From Bacteroides sp. UBA7335 (GTDB taxonomy: Bacteria; Bacteroidota; Bacteroidia; Bacteroidales; Bacteroidaceae), in the NCBI GenBank assembly GCA_002471185.1, contig DKPL01000076.1, positions 1-15,235 of the forward strand: a stretch of DNA of 15,235 bases, given 5' to 3'. How positions within the stretch are numbered: the stretch's first letter is position 1; each line of letters starts with the position of its first letter. The translations under genes were made by a program, and so were the position numbers. Shown here piece after piece: positions 14,009-15,235 of the stretch. Under the pieces are notes generated by a model. That model saw nothing but the letters and a program-made list of their open reading frames with translations, ran no database searches and was not told the DNA's origin.

Positions 14009-15235
14009 AAAAGTGTGTATGCTTTATTTCTTAGACATAAATATTTCTCAAAAATAGATTTATTATGTTTTGATAAAAAGCTTTGACTCAAGAAAGTTAT
14101 AAATTGGATGTTTAAATACATCTTTATTCATAGCCACATTGTCAAGCAATAATATCACAGAACCATAGTTCGGCATCGCACCACGCATTTTCAGCACTTT
14201 TTTAAAATCCTTATTGAATCGTTCAATCCAATTGGTTGTATATATCATACCTCTTATTTCTCTTTCATATTTGAAATAAATGAAATAGAATCTAGACCTT
14301 TTATACTTACACCTTTTAAGTATGGGGTAACTCTTCACCCATTTATCTATAAAATCTAGAAATTGTTTATGCGAGCTTTCAGGGGCGATTGAATCTTGAT
14401 CTAGCCTAAATACGATTTGTATTCCCCTCGCAATTATCTTCTTGTCTCGAGGCTTAATTTTCCCCAATATATTCCTCTTTAAGTGCACCGTGCACAATTG
14501 AATATCTGCACTAGGAAATGCATGTGTGATAGAATTTTCAATACTGGATAAGCCATCGCATACAAATAAATTAATCTCACTAACTCCTCTTTCTTTTATA
14601 TCATCGAATATATCAAGCCAGTTAGAAGCACTTTCAATTGGGAAATTTACAATTGATAAGACCTCACGAGTTCTATCTTCTTTTACTCCTAATATTACGT
14701 AGTATGCTTCATTTGAAACCTAGTCATTGCGCCTAGTGGCAACATACGTAGCATTAATATAAACGATTGGATAATGTGCATTTAATCTACTGTTCAGCCA
14801 CGCGCAAACATCTTCACGTGCTGCATCAAGGATTCGGCTTACTTGACTCTTGCTATAATGCTTACCATAAAACTCCTCTGAGATATCACCAACTTACTTG
14901 GTGGCAAGCCTCGAGCATATAGACTATAAATTAAGCCCTAAACTTCGACTTCTTGATTTTTAAGCATCCTTAATAAAACAGGATAAAAGTTGCTCTCACG
15001 ACTGCGAGGAACACGAATTTTAAACATTTGACCTTCATGACACCTTCGATGGGTACGATAGCCATTACTCACATCATCACTCTGATAGTTATAAATCTTA
15101 AGCTTTGTTTTCATTAATTGATTCATCCCTAAACGGATTAATTAATGAAATCCTTCTTTATCATTTGTAAGTGAAGAAATGATTTCAGACATTTATTCTT
15201 GTGTAAATTTCATTTCTCTTTGATTTTAGTTTCCA
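13997..15235 (-). mobile_element. Degenerate IS256-family insertion sequence (far end outside window)
   Basis: The element is defined by the decayed transposase at 14063-15213, which fills almost all of it, as in IS256-type elements (about 1.3 kb, one gene). The downstream end is probably near 13997: GGTAATGTTCAGAAAAGTGTGTA resembles the GTGTGTA-containing termini of this family and lies 66 bp beyond the transposase stop. The opposite inverted repeat should lie just past 15235, so the pair cannot be compared. The region between 14009 and 14062 is AT-rich with no other gene. Confidence 0.6.
14063..15213 (-). pseudogene. IS256-family transposase, inactivated
   Basis: DDE transposase of the IS256/mutator group, readable over about 383 codons from ATG at 15213 (MKFTQE...) to the stop at 14063-14065. 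Recognisable blocks are FKIRVPRSRESNFYPVLL near the N-terminus, LIYSLYARGLPPSK, FYGKHYSKSQVSRIL, YPIVYINATYVATRR, VCDGLSSIENSI, QLCTVHLKRNI and MIYTTNWIERFNKDFKKVLK. Lesions in reading order are TAA (15193-15195), TAA (15142-15144), TAG (14938-14940), an apparent 1-bp deletion near 14892-14893, and TAG (14720-14722). The first catalytic Asp is Asn (14753-14755); the second Asp (14555-14557) and the Glu (14222-14224) remain. Each open piece taken alone is only a fragment of one dead gene. Confidence 0.88.

Noticed and set aside
14063..14497. Separate 144-residue protein starting at TTG 14497
   Set aside because: The reading continues upstream with conserved transposase sequence to a TAG; it is only the C-terminal piece of the pseudogene.
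14938..15126. Separate 62-residue protein
   Set aside because: It is the N-terminal piece of the same transposase, bounded by two acquired stop codons.

Overview
The window is a core housekeeping locus from a low-GC member of the Bacteroidetes, most likely the order Bacteroidales. Three things point there. The gene order is xerC - hpf - four tRNAs - tuf - tRNA-Trp - secE - nusG - rplK - rplA - rplJ - rplL - rpoB - rpoC. The start codons follow A-rich leaders with almost no Shine-Dalgarno sequence. A clean Bacteroidetes-type promoter (TTTG, 19 bp, TAAATTTG) lies ahead of the tRNA/tuf unit. Genus cannot be fixed from sequence reading alone.

Layout. Positions 1-815 hold the 3' part of a XerC-type tyrosine recombinase and a short hibernation-promoting factor, apparently co-transcribed. 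Positions 816-913 hold a promoter whose two elements sit inside inverted repeats. Positions 914-1288 carry tRNA-Thr(TGT), tRNA-Tyr(GTA), tRNA-Gly(TCC) and tRNA-Thr(GGT). EF-Tu (tuf) follows at 1341-2525, then a hairpin and tRNA-Trp(CCA). Next come secE, nusG and the four ribosomal protein genes for L11, L1, L10 and L7/L12 (2666-5581). The RNA polymerase genes rpoB (5686-9498) and rpoC (9596-13879) complete the block. All of these genes are on the + strand.

The genes form one supply line for gene expression: elongation factor and tRNAs, the NusG elongation factor, the L1 and L12 stalks of the 50S subunit, and the two large RNA polymerase subunits. SecE, a translocon subunit, is embedded in it. 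Three hairpins punctuate the line: after tuf, between rplL and rpoB, and between rpoB and rpoC. The last two are followed by T-runs and look like attenuators or partial terminators. A strong terminator closes rpoC.

Downstream of rpoC (13936 to the end) the sequence changes character. A short structured piece with a tandem 10-bp repeat leads into a decayed IS256-family insertion sequence on the - strand. Its transposase can be read end to end but has four in-frame stops, one frameshift and loss of the first catalytic aspartate, so it is a dead relic. No CRISPR array, defence system or clearly novel system was seen. The most interesting signals are the intergenic hairpins, the palindromic promoter and the IS-flanking sequence.
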